From NCBI GenBank assembly GCA_958450325.1, contig OY288257.1, positions 14,341,873 to 14,405,872 of the forward strand: a DNA stretch of 64,000 nucleotides, read 5' to 3'. Position 1 is the stretch's first letter, and every line of letters begins with the position of its first letter. This stretch comes from Agrostemma githago (taxonomy: Eukaryota > Streptophyta > Magnoliopsida > Caryophyllales > Caryophyllaceae). Below are positions 55,113 through 64,000 of the stretch, in pieces. A program made the translations under genes and the position numbers. The notes beneath the pieces are model-generated. The model made no database searches and was not told where the DNA came from. It saw nothing but the letters and a program-made list of their open reading frames with translations.

Positions 55113-55634
55113 CTGAGGCTTGGACAGGGCGAAAGTCAGAGTAGCTACCAAGTCAATCAGAGATTAAAACCTGGCAGCTTCCGCTCGGGTCGTTTAAAGT
55201 CCAGTAGACTTGCGTAAAAGGGCTCGCCAGCCATAAATTGGAAATCATACCTGAGCTGAAAGTGATAACTCCGTGGGGAATTGGACTTGTCGTATAAGTC
55301 TTGGGTGTGCCCATATATGGGCTCATCCCGTTAAATGCCGCTGGGGAGTTGGTTGCATGATTTTGCTTGAGTCGTCCTGTATAATGATTTATGCAAAGTT
55401 TGCATGTAACACATTTTTTTAGGAGAAAGGACTCGTGCTGGGGAATAAAGTTTTGAAGATGATTTTTTGAATTTGAATTTTTTGGATTTGGAAGAGTTTT
55501 GAAAATAAAGTATTTTGACTCTGAGAAGGAGTAGGAATGCTCAGGATGACTTAGCTAGATCCTAGGATAAGGCCTGTATGCTAAATCTTCTGGGATTAGG
55601 AATCCTTAGATGAGGAGGACAATCCGATTTCATG

Positions 55635-55643
55635 CTATAAATA
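55635..55643 (+). promoter_or_regulatory. TATA box for the antisense ORF of Tat D
   Basis: CTATAAATA on the + strand, followed by a C/T-rich leader, with the ORF start codon about 105 bp downstream. This gives a + strand promoter inside a minus-strand element. Confidence 0.6.
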
Positions 55644-55746
55644 CCCTCTCCTTGCTCATAACTTATTCATATTCCCACAATTCCCTTCTTCCTTCAAAGA
55701 AAAAACAAGCCCTGAGAAACTTATTTCTTCCTTTTAGAAATTCAAT

Positions 55747-57480
55747 ATGGGTACTGATCGATTAGTCGGAATGTTGCAAGATTGGTCCCGCCTTTTCAGA
55801 GACGCAGATAAAGTTATCTTGAACCAGAATGACATCACCCAGTTATTCACGATTCGTCAAATGCAAGTGAGCCGTCACTTTTTGGATGCTTGCCTGTCCT
55901 ACTGGGACGATACTTATCATGTCTTTAGTTTTCCTCGAGGTGAAATTTGCCCTATTTCTGAGGAAATTGCTGCTGTAGGAGGATGGAATCCCATGCTTCG
56001 CCCTGCCGTCCCGTTTTCAGTTCATGACACGAGGAGAAAATTACGAGAATTTTTAGGGCTTTCTCACATGGAGGTATCTCGCATGACAGAAGATGATACC
56101 GTTTCCTTGATCGACCTGGCTGAAAAATTCATGAATCCAGACGACGTCCGGGTCAGGCCGGTATATAGCCACAGGACCTTTACTTTTTGCATGCTCCATG
56201 TTTACGCCTTCGAGGGTCATATGGATTTGTTATCTTGCATGGGCCATGTCAGGCTTCTAACTGTAGCTGACCTGATGGAGACAGAGCACAGCCCAGCTTG
56301 GCTGATTACAGGGGAGATTATTCAGGGTTTGGATAATCGTAAAAGGGATCCGTCAATCCGATTGACCGGGAGTACCCGTCTTCTACAGGTAGCCTGATTT
56401 TTCTTCGTTTTTCGCAATTTTTGATTTTTTTGCAATTCCGATTTTTCCGAAATTTCTGATTTTTCCTGTTTTCTCGGTTTTTTCTCGGTTTTTCTGATTT
56501 TTGTGATTTTTTTCGATTTTTTTTTTTACTTTTCACGATTTTGACTTTTCGTGACTTTGACTTTTCAGCTTTGGCTATTCGAAAGGCTATCGATCTTGGA
56601 TCCTCCTCTTGACGTAAGCCGATATCGCCCGAATCAAGTGATGACAAGACGACGGACTGTTGACTTTTCTCGTCTTTCTACCCAAAAATTCTGGGACGAG
56701 CTACTATCTTTTCATGAAGGCCCATTGATCCGTTGGACCGTACCTTGGTGACCCATTTACGTCTGGACTGGTTTAGAATTGAGGGATAGGGCCCGTTATC
56801 AACTAATCCTATCTTTTAGGCAAACAATCCATCTCTACCCCGATCGCATACTTAGGCAATATGATCGAGCCCAAAGAATCCCGGAAATCGAGGCGGTCGT
56901 GAGTGAATCTACTCAGCTAACGGATGTGATGTGTGACACCTGGATGCAAAGGTGGTATACCCGGGCTACTTGGCCCGTTTCCAAGACTCTTCACTCGATC
57001 TGGGTATCCGATTCTTACGTGAAGTGGACCAAGGCGGACTCTGCTAAAGCCCGTGCTGCTTTGAAGACCGACGAAGCTTTTGACTTGCTACGCCGAGAAC
57101 AGGCTAAAGACAATCGAGGCTTCTTTGATGATGGAGATACCCCGGCTACCATGGTCCGTCTGATGTCAGGCCAGAAGGGGAAGACTAGGATTCAGACTCA
57201 AGGGTCCAGTACTAAAGGTACATGGGGGAAAGTGAGCCCCCAGACGGACTTAGAAAGAAGACTGGCGGCTAAGGACCGACTTGGTCCTCGAGACAGACTA
57301 CCCGAGCACGTACGGGCTCGGCTTGGACCGGTGCAAGTGACGGAAAATCCGCAGTCAAAGAAACGGGCTCGAGCTAAAGAGGTTCCACTTGTGATCCAGG
57401 AACGTTCGCCCCCGCCCCGTCGACCTCGGGATCCGCGCGACCCAAAAGATAAAGGGAAACGGAAAATGTACGAGGAGTAG
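55747..57480 (+). pseudogene. Antisense ORF of Tat D, plant-mobile-domain-like, 2 exons, one stop
   Basis: Exon 1 is 55747-56388 (MGTDRLVGMLQDWSRLFRDA) and exon 2 is 56569-57480. The GT-AG intron is T-rich, and reading is continuous across it (STRLLQ-LWLFERLSI). About 517 residues with a single in-frame TGA at 56749-56751 where neighbouring residues suggest Trp (TVPW stop PIYVW). The first 230 residues have the pattern of the plant mobile domain / DUF7745-type family (YWDDTYHVFSFPRGEICPIS, LWLFERL). The C-terminus is basic and low in complexity (KKRARAKEVP, RPRDPRDPKDKGKRK), likely nucleic-acid binding or nuclear. Such antisense ORFs are known in the Tat lineage; their role is unknown. Confidence 0.75.
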
Positions 57481-57636
57481 TCTCCTAGATTTTATTATTT
57501 AAGTACTACTATTATTTTTGTGTGATTTTTGTTGTTGTTTATTTTTGCGTGAGGCATTTTTTTGAAATAATAAAAGACATATTAGTGAAAACCGTTCATG
57601 TCTTTTCGTTATTGCAATGGTTGTACCCTTTTGAGG

Positions 57637-57686
57637 GGTTGCCTACGTATCCACGATTAGTGGAATCAAACCGACCGTAGTTCAGA
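57637..57686 (-). ncRNA. Conserved stem-loop in Tat D, downstream of pol
   Basis: On the minus strand TGAACTACGGTC...GATACGTAGGC. The outer stem CTACG/CGTAG (57676-57680 with 57643-57647) encloses the inner stem TCCAC/GTGGA (57660-57664 with 57650-57654) with a 5-nt loop. It lies about 160 bases past the pol stop. Compare 41622-41672 in Tat C: same geometry, with one C:G pair replaced by T:A. Confidence 0.5.
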
Positions 57687-57844
57687 CGTAGATTTTTTTG
57701 AAATTTTCGAAATACATCAAGACTTTTAGTTCGAGATGTGCAACAGTAGGATAAGTAATCCTAACTTATTGACTTGCTTAATTTTTGAAAATTTTGTAAA
57801 AAGATAAACTTTATAAACTTTTAGCAAATGACATTGAGATTAGG

Positions 57845-60019
57845 TTAGGGGTAGTAGCGCTTCAACTGGTCCATGTTGGTTGGGTTGACAAATTCGTTCC
57901 CATCCAAGTCTGTCAGCATTACGGCTCCCCCTGACAAAACCTTCTTTACTAGATACGGTCCGGCCCAATTGGGTTTGAATTTTCCCCTTGGGTCGACTGG
58001 TAGCAAAGCCCTGACAGATTTTAGGACTAGATCACCCTCTTTGATGTTTCTGGGCCTAACCCTTTTGTTGAAAGCCCGTTGTATCCTTTTCTGATATATC
58101 TGGATATTGTTAAGGGCTCGAGATCGTCGTTCGTCCAAGAGAATCAACGAATCGTATCGGGCTTGGACCCAATCTGCTTCAGGCACCTGACTTTCGAGTA
58201 GAATCCTCAGGGATGGTACCTCAAGCTCGACCGGCTGGACCGCCTCCATCCCATATGTCAGGTAGTATGGAGTTGCTCCGGTTGCGGTGCGGCTCGATGT
58301 CCGGTATCCCCATAAGGCGAAAGGGATTTTATCGGGCCAATCCCGGTAATTATCAGCCATCTTCTTAAGTATGGTGACAATTGTTTTATTTGCTGCCTCT
58401 ACCGCTCCATTGGTTTGGGGACGGTAAGGCGAAGATGTATGCCTTTGAATTTTATATTTTGCTAGCAAAGTAGCGGTTTCGGCTTGAAAATGGGTCCAAT
58501 GATCACTAATGAATTCGTGCGGGATCCCGTATCGGCATATGCTTTTATCTTGGATAAATTTTGCTACGTGCTTGGCGTTCAAGACACGATATGACTCGGC
58601 TTCAACCCATTTAGTAAAATAGTCAATATCCACTAGAATGAAACAGTGACCTCCCGTCCCGGAAGGGTTCACCTTCCCGATTATATCAATTCCCCATGTC
58701 GAAAATGGCCATGGTGAAGTCATGGTATATAACAGGGATGACGGCATATGCTGGACGTCGCCGAAAATCTGACAGTTATGACAGTGTTTGACATATAACT
58801 GACAGTCGGTCTCCATGCTATTCCAGTAGTACCCGAGTCTTGCAATTTTTCGAGCTAGCATATGGGCGTTCATATGCGGACCGTTCTCGCCATCGTGTAC
58901 CTCGGCCATGACCTTTTCGGCCTGCGTTTTGTCGATGCATAGGAGTAAAGCCCCCTGTGCCGTCTTTTTGTACAACTGGCCATCGTCTGTGCGGATGAAT
59001 TGAGAGGCCCATCTTCGTAGGGCTTTCTTGGCCCGGTTTTCAGATCCCGGAGGATATTCTCCCGACGTTAAGTAGGTTAGAACAGCCTGGTACCAAAGTT
59101 CTGGATCAGTTATTTCGATGTCTTGAATAGCATTGATATATGCCGGCTCGGACCGTCTTTCGACGCAAATCGGCATGCTGGTCAGATGTTCCGGGATATT
59201 CAGTAAAGATGCCAATTTGGATAGCGCATCCGCAAACTGGTTTTCTCCCCGGGGTAGATAAATGTATTCCACCTTTTGAAACTGCTTCTCGAGAACCCTT
59301 ACTCGCGCTTGGTAAGCTACGAGATTTGCGTTCCGAGTTTTCCATTTCTGAAGAGCTTGATTAATGACTAATGATGAGTCACCGTGGACCCGGAGGTTTG
59401 TTACTCCTAAATCGGCGGCGGCTTGTAATCCGAGAATGCATGCTTCATACTCGGCTGCGTTGTTGGTCACGTCGAAGTCCAACTTGATGGATAAGGGAGT
59501 GTGCTTTCCTTGCGGTGAGATTAGCAAAATTCCGACCCCGAATCCCCGGAAGTTGGATGCCCCATCAAAGTATAGATCCCATGTCTCCGTGTCAGTATGG
59601 AATATATCCTCATCTGGGAAGGCCCAGGTATCGGTATGTCCTTCTTCAGATACCGGACTATCGGCAAGGAACTCGGCTACTACCTGACCTTTGATGGCTT
59701 TTAATGGCACGAATTTGAGTTCGAACTCAGCTAGCATTAAGGTCCATCTAGATATCCTGCCATTGAGGATGGGCTTTTCGAACATATACTTGATTGGATC
59801 CATTCTAGACAACACGTGCACTTCGTGGCTAAGCATATAGTGTTGGAGCTTTTTAGTGGCCCAAACTAGAGCTAGACACGTCTTTTCGAGCATCGTATAT
59901 TTGCATTCGTACCCTAGGAACTTTTTACTGATGTAGTAAATAGCCCGTTCTTCTGAGTCGACTGTCTGGGCTAACATAGCCCCCATGGCTGTCTCGGTCG
60001 TTGTCAAGTATAATGACAA
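57845..60019 (-). CDS. Tat D pol, second part: RNase H, archaeal-type RNase H, integrase (724 aa)
   Basis: Continues the polyprotein of 60004-61761 after a one-base frameshift near 60040. It starts in the RT-linked RNase H (MSLYLTTTETAMGAMLAQ, YYISKKF, MLEKTCLALVWA). A second, archaeal-type RNase H follows (WDLYFDGASNFRGFGVGILL, NNAAEYEACILGL, VHGDSSLVINQ, ENQFADALSKLA), the Tat hallmark. Integrase has its zinc module (VHDGENGPHMNAHM ... CHNCQIF) and an intact DDE triad: WGIDIIGKV, ISDHWTHFQ and GAVEAANK. The usual N and G after the second Asp are H and W. The C-terminal beta-barrel tail ends at the stop (KFKPNWAGPYLVKKVLSGGA). The frame is open throughout, so decay is slight. Confidence 0.9.
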   Translation of the reverse strand: MSLYLTTTETAMGAMLAQTVDSEERAIYYISKKFLGYECKYTMLEKTCLALVWATKKLQHYMLSHEVHVLSRMDPIKYMFEKPILNGRISRWTLMLAEFELKFVPLKAIKGQVVAEFLADSPVSEEGHTDTWAFPDEDIFHTDTETWDLYFDGASNFRGFGVGILLISPQGKHTPLSIKLDFDVTNNAAEYEACILGLQAAADLGVTNLRVHGDSSLVINQALQKWKTRNANLVAYQARVRVLEKQFQKVEYIYLPRGENQFADALSKLASLLNIPEHLTSMPICVERRSEPAYINAIQDIEITDPELWYQAVLTYLTSGEYPPGSENRAKKALRRWASQFIRTDDGQLYKKTAQGALLLCIDKTQAEKVMAEVHDGENGPHMNAHMLARKIARLGYYWNSMETDCQLYVKHCHNCQIFGDVQHMPSSLLYTMTSPWPFSTWGIDIIGKVNPSGTGGHCFILVDIDYFTKWVEAESYRVLNAKHVAKFIQDKSICRYGIPHEFISDHWTHFQAETATLLAKYKIQRHTSSPYRPQTNGAVEAANKTIVTILKKMADNYRDWPDKIPFALWGYRTSSRTATGATPYYLTYGMEAVQPVELEVPSLRILLESQVPEADWVQARYDSLILLDERRSRALNNIQIYQKRIQRAFNKRVRPRNIKEGDLVLKSVRALLPVDPRGKFKPNWAGPYLVKKVLSGGAVMLTDLDGNEFVNPTNMDQLKRYYP

Positions 60020-61761
60020 AGGCAGACCGTGTTGAGGTGGTATACCGGCGGAGATGACAGAATCTCTTTGATCTTATTGAAAGCTGCTTGACATTTGTCG
60101 TCCCATAGTACCCGTTCTCCTATCTTCAGTTTCTTGAAAATGGGCTCACATACCATGGTTAGCTTCGAAATAAAACGGCTGATATATTGGACTTTCCCGA
60201 GAAACCCCCTTATCTCCTTTTCGGTTTTAGGTGGCTGCATCTCGGTAATAGCTTTGATTTTGGCTGGGTCAACCTTGATGCCGCGCTGGCTGACGATATG
60301 GCCCAGTAACTTGCCCGATGTTACCCCAAAGCTGCATTTTTGGGGATTTAGCCTCATGTTGTACTTGCGTAGTCGGGTGAAGAACTTTCTAAAGGCCGGA
60401 ATATGCTCGTTTCGTTCTTTGGATTTAACGATCATGTCGTCCACGTAGACCTCTACTTCCTTATGCATCATGTCATGTAGTAAGGTAGTGGCGGTCCGTT
60501 GGTAAGTGGCACCAGCGTTGATAAGCCCAAATGGCATAACGGTGTAACAGTAAGTCCCCCAAGGCGTAGTGAAGGTGGTCTTACTCATGTCTTCTTCCGC
60601 CATTTTGATTTGATTGTATCCGGCATACCCGTCCATAAAGAATAGAAGGGCATGATCGGCCGTGTTGTCCACCAGTATGTCGATACGTGGCAACGGGAAA
60701 TCGTCTTTCGGGCTGGCCTTATTAAGGTCCCGGAAATCTACACAAACTCGTACCTTTCCGTCTTTCTTGGGTACTGGTACGATATTTGCAACCCAATCTG
60801 GATATTCAGGCACTTGGATAAAGTCCGCTTTGAATTGCTTGTCGACTTCTTCTTTGACTTTGAGTGACCATTCGGGCCTCATTCTTCGGAGTTTTTGCTT
60901 TACCGGCTTACACCCGTCTTTAATGGGTATACGGCGTTCCGCTATTTCCCGGTCTATTCCCGGCATGTCCTTGTAGGACCATGCGAAGACGTCATTGAAT
61001 TCATGGAGGACCTCCGTGAATTGTTGCTTCTCCTCGGGGTCTAGGGATAAACCTAACTTAAGCATCTGAGGCTCCAAAGGGGTTCCTACGTTGATGGAGT
61101 CGGTTTCTTCGATTACCGGATCTCGGGATTCCCTTTGTGCGAGTTGCTCGACTAGATGCGGAGGTAGCGGTACCTGTTCGTCGGGTTTCTCAATGTCATT
61201 GCATATAAATTTTTTGAAAAAGTTTTGAAAATAAGACAAGTCGTAAGCACAACAGTTATCGTTATTACTGATAGAGAATTTTGAAAATAGCTCAAAGAGA
61301 GCAGCCATCTGATCGTTGGTCAGAGGCGGGATCGGGAGTGCTCTCGGGACAGACTTCGAGACTCCCATAGGTGTGACTAAAGGAAAAGGGGTTACAGACT
61401 CGACCCTAGTACTGGACCCAGACTCCGACTCTGACTCTGACTCGGATTCGGACTCGGCGCCTTTCATGTCCCCTTCGCCAGTAGTGAGCTTGTAGACCCG
61501 ACCTTCGCTGTCGGTCCATTTGATTGTCTTCCTCCAAGCCCTCTTTCCAGTGTTAGTACCGACTTCAGAGATCAGCCTGGTTGGATCGAACTTGCTGCTG
61601 TGGAGGATCAGGTTCACCAGTTCCTCCTTAGGGGTCGGGATTATCTTGCTTTCCCCGAACAAGAGCCTCAGCATGGGCTCGGCCGGGTTCGAATCTTCTT
61701 TCGATTCGGCCTGGATGAGAGCATAAACATCATCTGGGATGAAATTGCATTCCCGAGCCAA
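60004..61761 (-). pseudogene. Tat D pol, first part: protease-RT linker and reverse transcriptase
   Basis: Reads from the truncation by A2 to a frameshift near 60040. The N-terminal 190 residues are a linker with a Ser/Glu tract ((SE)n near residue 105) and no recognised domain; the protease lay further upstream and is lost. RT motifs follow: AYKPVKQKLRRM-like entry (DGCKPVKQKLRRMRPE), VPKKDGKVRVCVDFRDLNKA, MDGYAGYNQIKM, YCYTVMPFGLINAGATYQR and catalytic VEVYVDDMIVKS, then the thumb/connection (NPQKCSFGVTSGKLLGHIVS, IRGFLGKVQYISRFI). All three RT catalytic aspartates are visible. The frame closes shortly after the indel. Confidence 0.88.
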
Positions 61762-61776
61762 TTTGGCCTCGGGATA

Positions 61777-63330
61777 TGATAAGTGTAGTTTGTAGTGCCT
61801 TTTTCACTATGTTTTGGTCCCATTTCCTTGTGGAATCGCTCCTTGGGAGCGAATTATGGGCTTCTTATGCTTCCTTTAGTTCGTTTCAGGTTCCCGAGAC
61901 CGATTTGGAAGATTTGGAGCGATTCCGACTCTATACATACACATTTTGGAGCCAACGGAGTAAAGGAACGATGACTCGATGCCTTGGAATCGACCCCGAG
62001 ACCTTGGGACCCAATCCCGAGCCTCCGAGACCCGATCCCGAGTCCCGAGAATCGTCAAGAAACCCATGAGAGGCAAGGAGGGACCAAAGAGCTCTTAAGG
62101 GAGGCCTACAAGACCCATCCTGTTCGGGATGAGGTGCGCTTTGAAGAAGGCCACTGTGAGCCCATCCCGGTCGGGACCAACCCGTCCCGGTCGGGATGAC
62201 AGGGCCGTCCCGGTCGGGACGAAGAGCTGGCAGCACGACTTCTTTTCTTTTCTTCTCCTTCATTCTTGTACCCATATATATACTCCCTTTTTGTATTGTT
62301 AAGACATCTTATGATAGTTTAGCATCTCTTAAGCCTCTCAAAAACCCTAAAACCCTAGATTTACTTTCACTCATTAGTTTTAATCTTACTTTAATCTTAG
62401 TTAATCTTTAGTTAATCTATTGTAATTAGTTCTTGTATTAAGAAGTTCTTGAAGATTGTTCCAAGATTGACAACCTTGGAATTCTATTTGGGTTCTTATT
62501 TATACAAGATTGCATCTTTTCTTCATCTAGTGTTGGTATAATCATCCCTACTCTTAATCTTGTTTATTCAATCTAGTTTCATCTTTTCATATTGTTATTG
62601 TTATTGTTGTTCATAATGGATGTTTGTTTAGTGAGTTTGTTTTCACTTGTTATGGTTGTTTTGTTCATGATAATGAGTGAGTAGTCTCCTTGTGGGGTTA
62701 GTAGGGGGATTAGGGGTAGATTATGGATGATTAGGGTTGATTGAGGGAAAGGGGTGAATCTTTGTTGTTAGTCACATTGTGGGCACTCTATGTGTTTGTT
62801 GATATGCTTGTGTGAGTTGTAGTGGCCATGCTTCCCATACTTGTGTTCATCTTCTCATTGTTTGTCTATTATGTGGAAATGTTGAGAATAGTTTAGTCGC
62901 GAGAGCGTGGACTAGGGTCTAAGTTGCGAGAGCCCGGACCCACCTTGGCATCGGTTTAAGTTGCGAGAGCCCGGACCGACCCTAGCAACTAGGAGACACC
63001 TATACCCTTGATCACCCAATTACCCTTCTACTCTTATGAACCCGACCTACCCCACTTTCTTCCATATTTGAGTTCATCTTTCTAGTTAGCCATCATTCTT
63101 CTAGTTTATTTATTAGTTCGATCATTAGCTTAGTCATACTTCTCCTCCACCATAGTTTTCCATTTATCGTTTCTTTGTGTTTGTTTGGTAGCATAGTCTT
63201 GTTATAGGCCGACCTAGTCTAAACTTCGCTATACCTTCCTCGTGGATACGATCCCGACTTACCCTCGCTACCCACTAGGTGTAATCGGTAGTTTATTGAC
63301 GGTTAGGGACGTGACAAACCCCTCCCATCA
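61777..63330 (+). repeat. 5' LTR of element A2
   Basis: 1,554 bp, TGATAAGTGTAG...CCCATCA. It is recognisably the same family as 2791-4438 but clearly diverged, with a palindrome array at 62116-62222 and a TATA-like run (CCATATATATAC) near 62274. Confidence 0.88.
62116..62222. repeat. Palindrome array of A2 LTR
   Basis: Four CCCG-NN-CGGG-type words: 62116-62131 (one arm changed), then ATCCCGGTCGGGAC, GTCCCGGTCGGGAT and GTCCCGGTCGGGAC between 62163 and 62222. It ends about 50 bp before the TATA-like run, as in A1. Confidence 0.85.
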
Positions 63331-63333
63331 ATT

Positions 63334-63351
63334 TGGCGCCGTTGTCGGGGA
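63334..63351 (+). other. Primer binding site, tRNA-Asp type (A2)
   Basis: TGGCGCCGTTGTCGGGGA three bases after the LTR, one change from the Athila-type consensus. Confidence 0.85.
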
Positions 63352-63556
63352 CAGTGCATTGTTTAGACTTAGTTTGCTTATTTCTAGACTTAGTTACCCT
63401 TCTTTGTGTTCTCCCATCTTCTCTTGTGAATATTTTCTAGTTTTTCTTCTTTTCTTAGCTTTCTTTTCTCTTTGTCTCTAGTTGTGCTTGTTTATTGTCG
63501 TTGCCTAGTGCCCACAAAGCACTAGGTGTTCTCACGTTTGTTCTAGTGTGTAGTGT

Positions 63557-64000
63557 ATGCCTAGGAGGGGAGGCGACTTCTATCTCTTTAATCCAGAGCC
63601 GGAGAGACTCTTTCGAGCCTTTCGCCAACGGACGATTAATCGGGTTAGGATCTCTCAACCAAGTGCAAGCAATACTCATCAAGGGCAAGCTCAAGGAGCC
63701 GACTTTAGCGAGTCACCTCGAGAGACGGCCAGAGGGACCTTCATCAATCCCTTCGGTAACTCTTATTCTCCTAGTTCCCCCTCTTCATCTACATCAACAC
63801 CGTCTACACCACCATCCTCTCCCTTATATCCAATCATGCCTAAGTTTTCTTCTCACTCAACCTTCACGGAAGACGTTTTGCCGGGTCCATCCACTTTACC
63901 GGAGGCATATACCGGGAATTTTGTGGCGAAAACGTAATTTATCCAATTGGTCGAGAGAAGTCAATTTAGTGGGTTACCAACCGAAGATCCTCATCAACAC
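63557..64000 (+). pseudogene. A2 Gag N-terminus, one stop, runs off window
   Basis: ATG at 63557 (MPRRGGDFYLFNPEPERLFR), aligned with the A1 Gag start at 4665. The N-terminus is followed by a Ser/Pro/Thr-rich stretch (residues 60-95) and the SSHSTFTEDVLPGP segment. An in-frame TAA at 63935-63937 replaces a codon that is intact in A1. The same frame continues beyond it (FIQLVERSQFSGLPTEDPHQ) to the window end, so this is a single point break, not the end of the gene. Confidence 0.85.

Larger units (their letters stand above)
52642..61776 (-). mobile_element. Tat D: minus-strand Tat-type retrotransposon, 5' end cut off
   Basis: From right to left on the minus strand: pol (61761-57845), conserved stem-loop (57686-57637), an antisense ORF (55747-57480, + strand), a 3' untranslated region, a polypurine tract and the 3' LTR (55098-52642). 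Gag, protease, PBS and the 5' LTR are missing because family A element A2 starts at 61777. The LTR ends and the first ~330 bp of 3' UTR are shared with Tat C; the LTR middle is different. It belongs to the Tat group with an extra antisense ORF. Confidence 0.88.
61777..64000 (+). mobile_element. Element A2: Athila-like family A copy, continues past window
   Basis: + strand copy of the same family as A1: LTR 61777-63330, PBS 63334-63351 and gag from 63557. It is inserted in, or joined to, Tat D upstream of RT. The right part is outside the window. Confidence 0.85.

Overview
The window is nuclear DNA of a flowering plant, almost certainly a eudicot. It holds one spliced host gene of a plant-only family (a PIRL leucine-rich-repeat protein) in a dense stack of plant-type transposable elements: Ty3/gypsy Athila-like and Tat-like LTR retrotransposons, RNase H-bearing LINEs, a RepHel Helitron, and hAT, Mutator-like and Stowaway DNA elements. 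No ribosome binding sites, operons, CRISPR arrays or tRNA/rRNA genes are present. The species cannot be named from the sequence.

Layout. 1-702: reversed Athila-like LTR (family A). 703-2790: dead Tat-type pol, cut by family A insertions on both sides. 2791-~8600: family A element A1 with 5' LTR, primer binding site (PBS), a stop-interrupted gag-protease frame and no RT or integrase. ~8600-13560: element B with LTR, PBS, gag and only the integrase tail. ~13563-20300: nearly complete Helitron with a nine-exon RepHel gene, two one-base frameshifts and a duplicated 93-nt exon. 20301-20662: reversed B-like LTR, then a 200-base assembly gap. 20863-23161: eroded hAT element with a BED finger, carrying a 560-bp Mutator-like MITE with a 9-bp target duplication. 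23162-~24735: retrotransposon 3' end with a possible antisense ORF and an LTR. 25741-30626: the PIRL gene (3 exons, 513 aa).

31.5-48.3 kb is a clear nested stack. LINE A is split by a 5'-truncated antisense LINE (14-bp TSD) and, in its 3' UTR, by a complete 10.6-kb minus-strand Tat element (Tat C: 2.8-kb LTRs, TSD TATAT, gag only). LINE A's poly-A tail resurfaces at 48.3 kb. 48323-50231 is unassigned and ends in a Helitron-like terminus. Then come a LINE RT fragment (50232-51394), an LTR (E, 51395-~52635), a second minus-strand Tat element (Tat D, 52642-61776) with RT, two RNase H domains, integrase and an antisense ORF with its own TATA box, and a second + strand family A element (A2, 61777-end).

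The main unexplained signal is that the LTR families here carry arrays of short palindromes or hairpins. The clearest is six consecutive hairpins in LTR E whose stems differ but whose 10-nt loop is nearly constant. A second structured signal is a small stem-loop downstream of the coding regions of both Tat elements, with a compensatory base-pair change between the copies.
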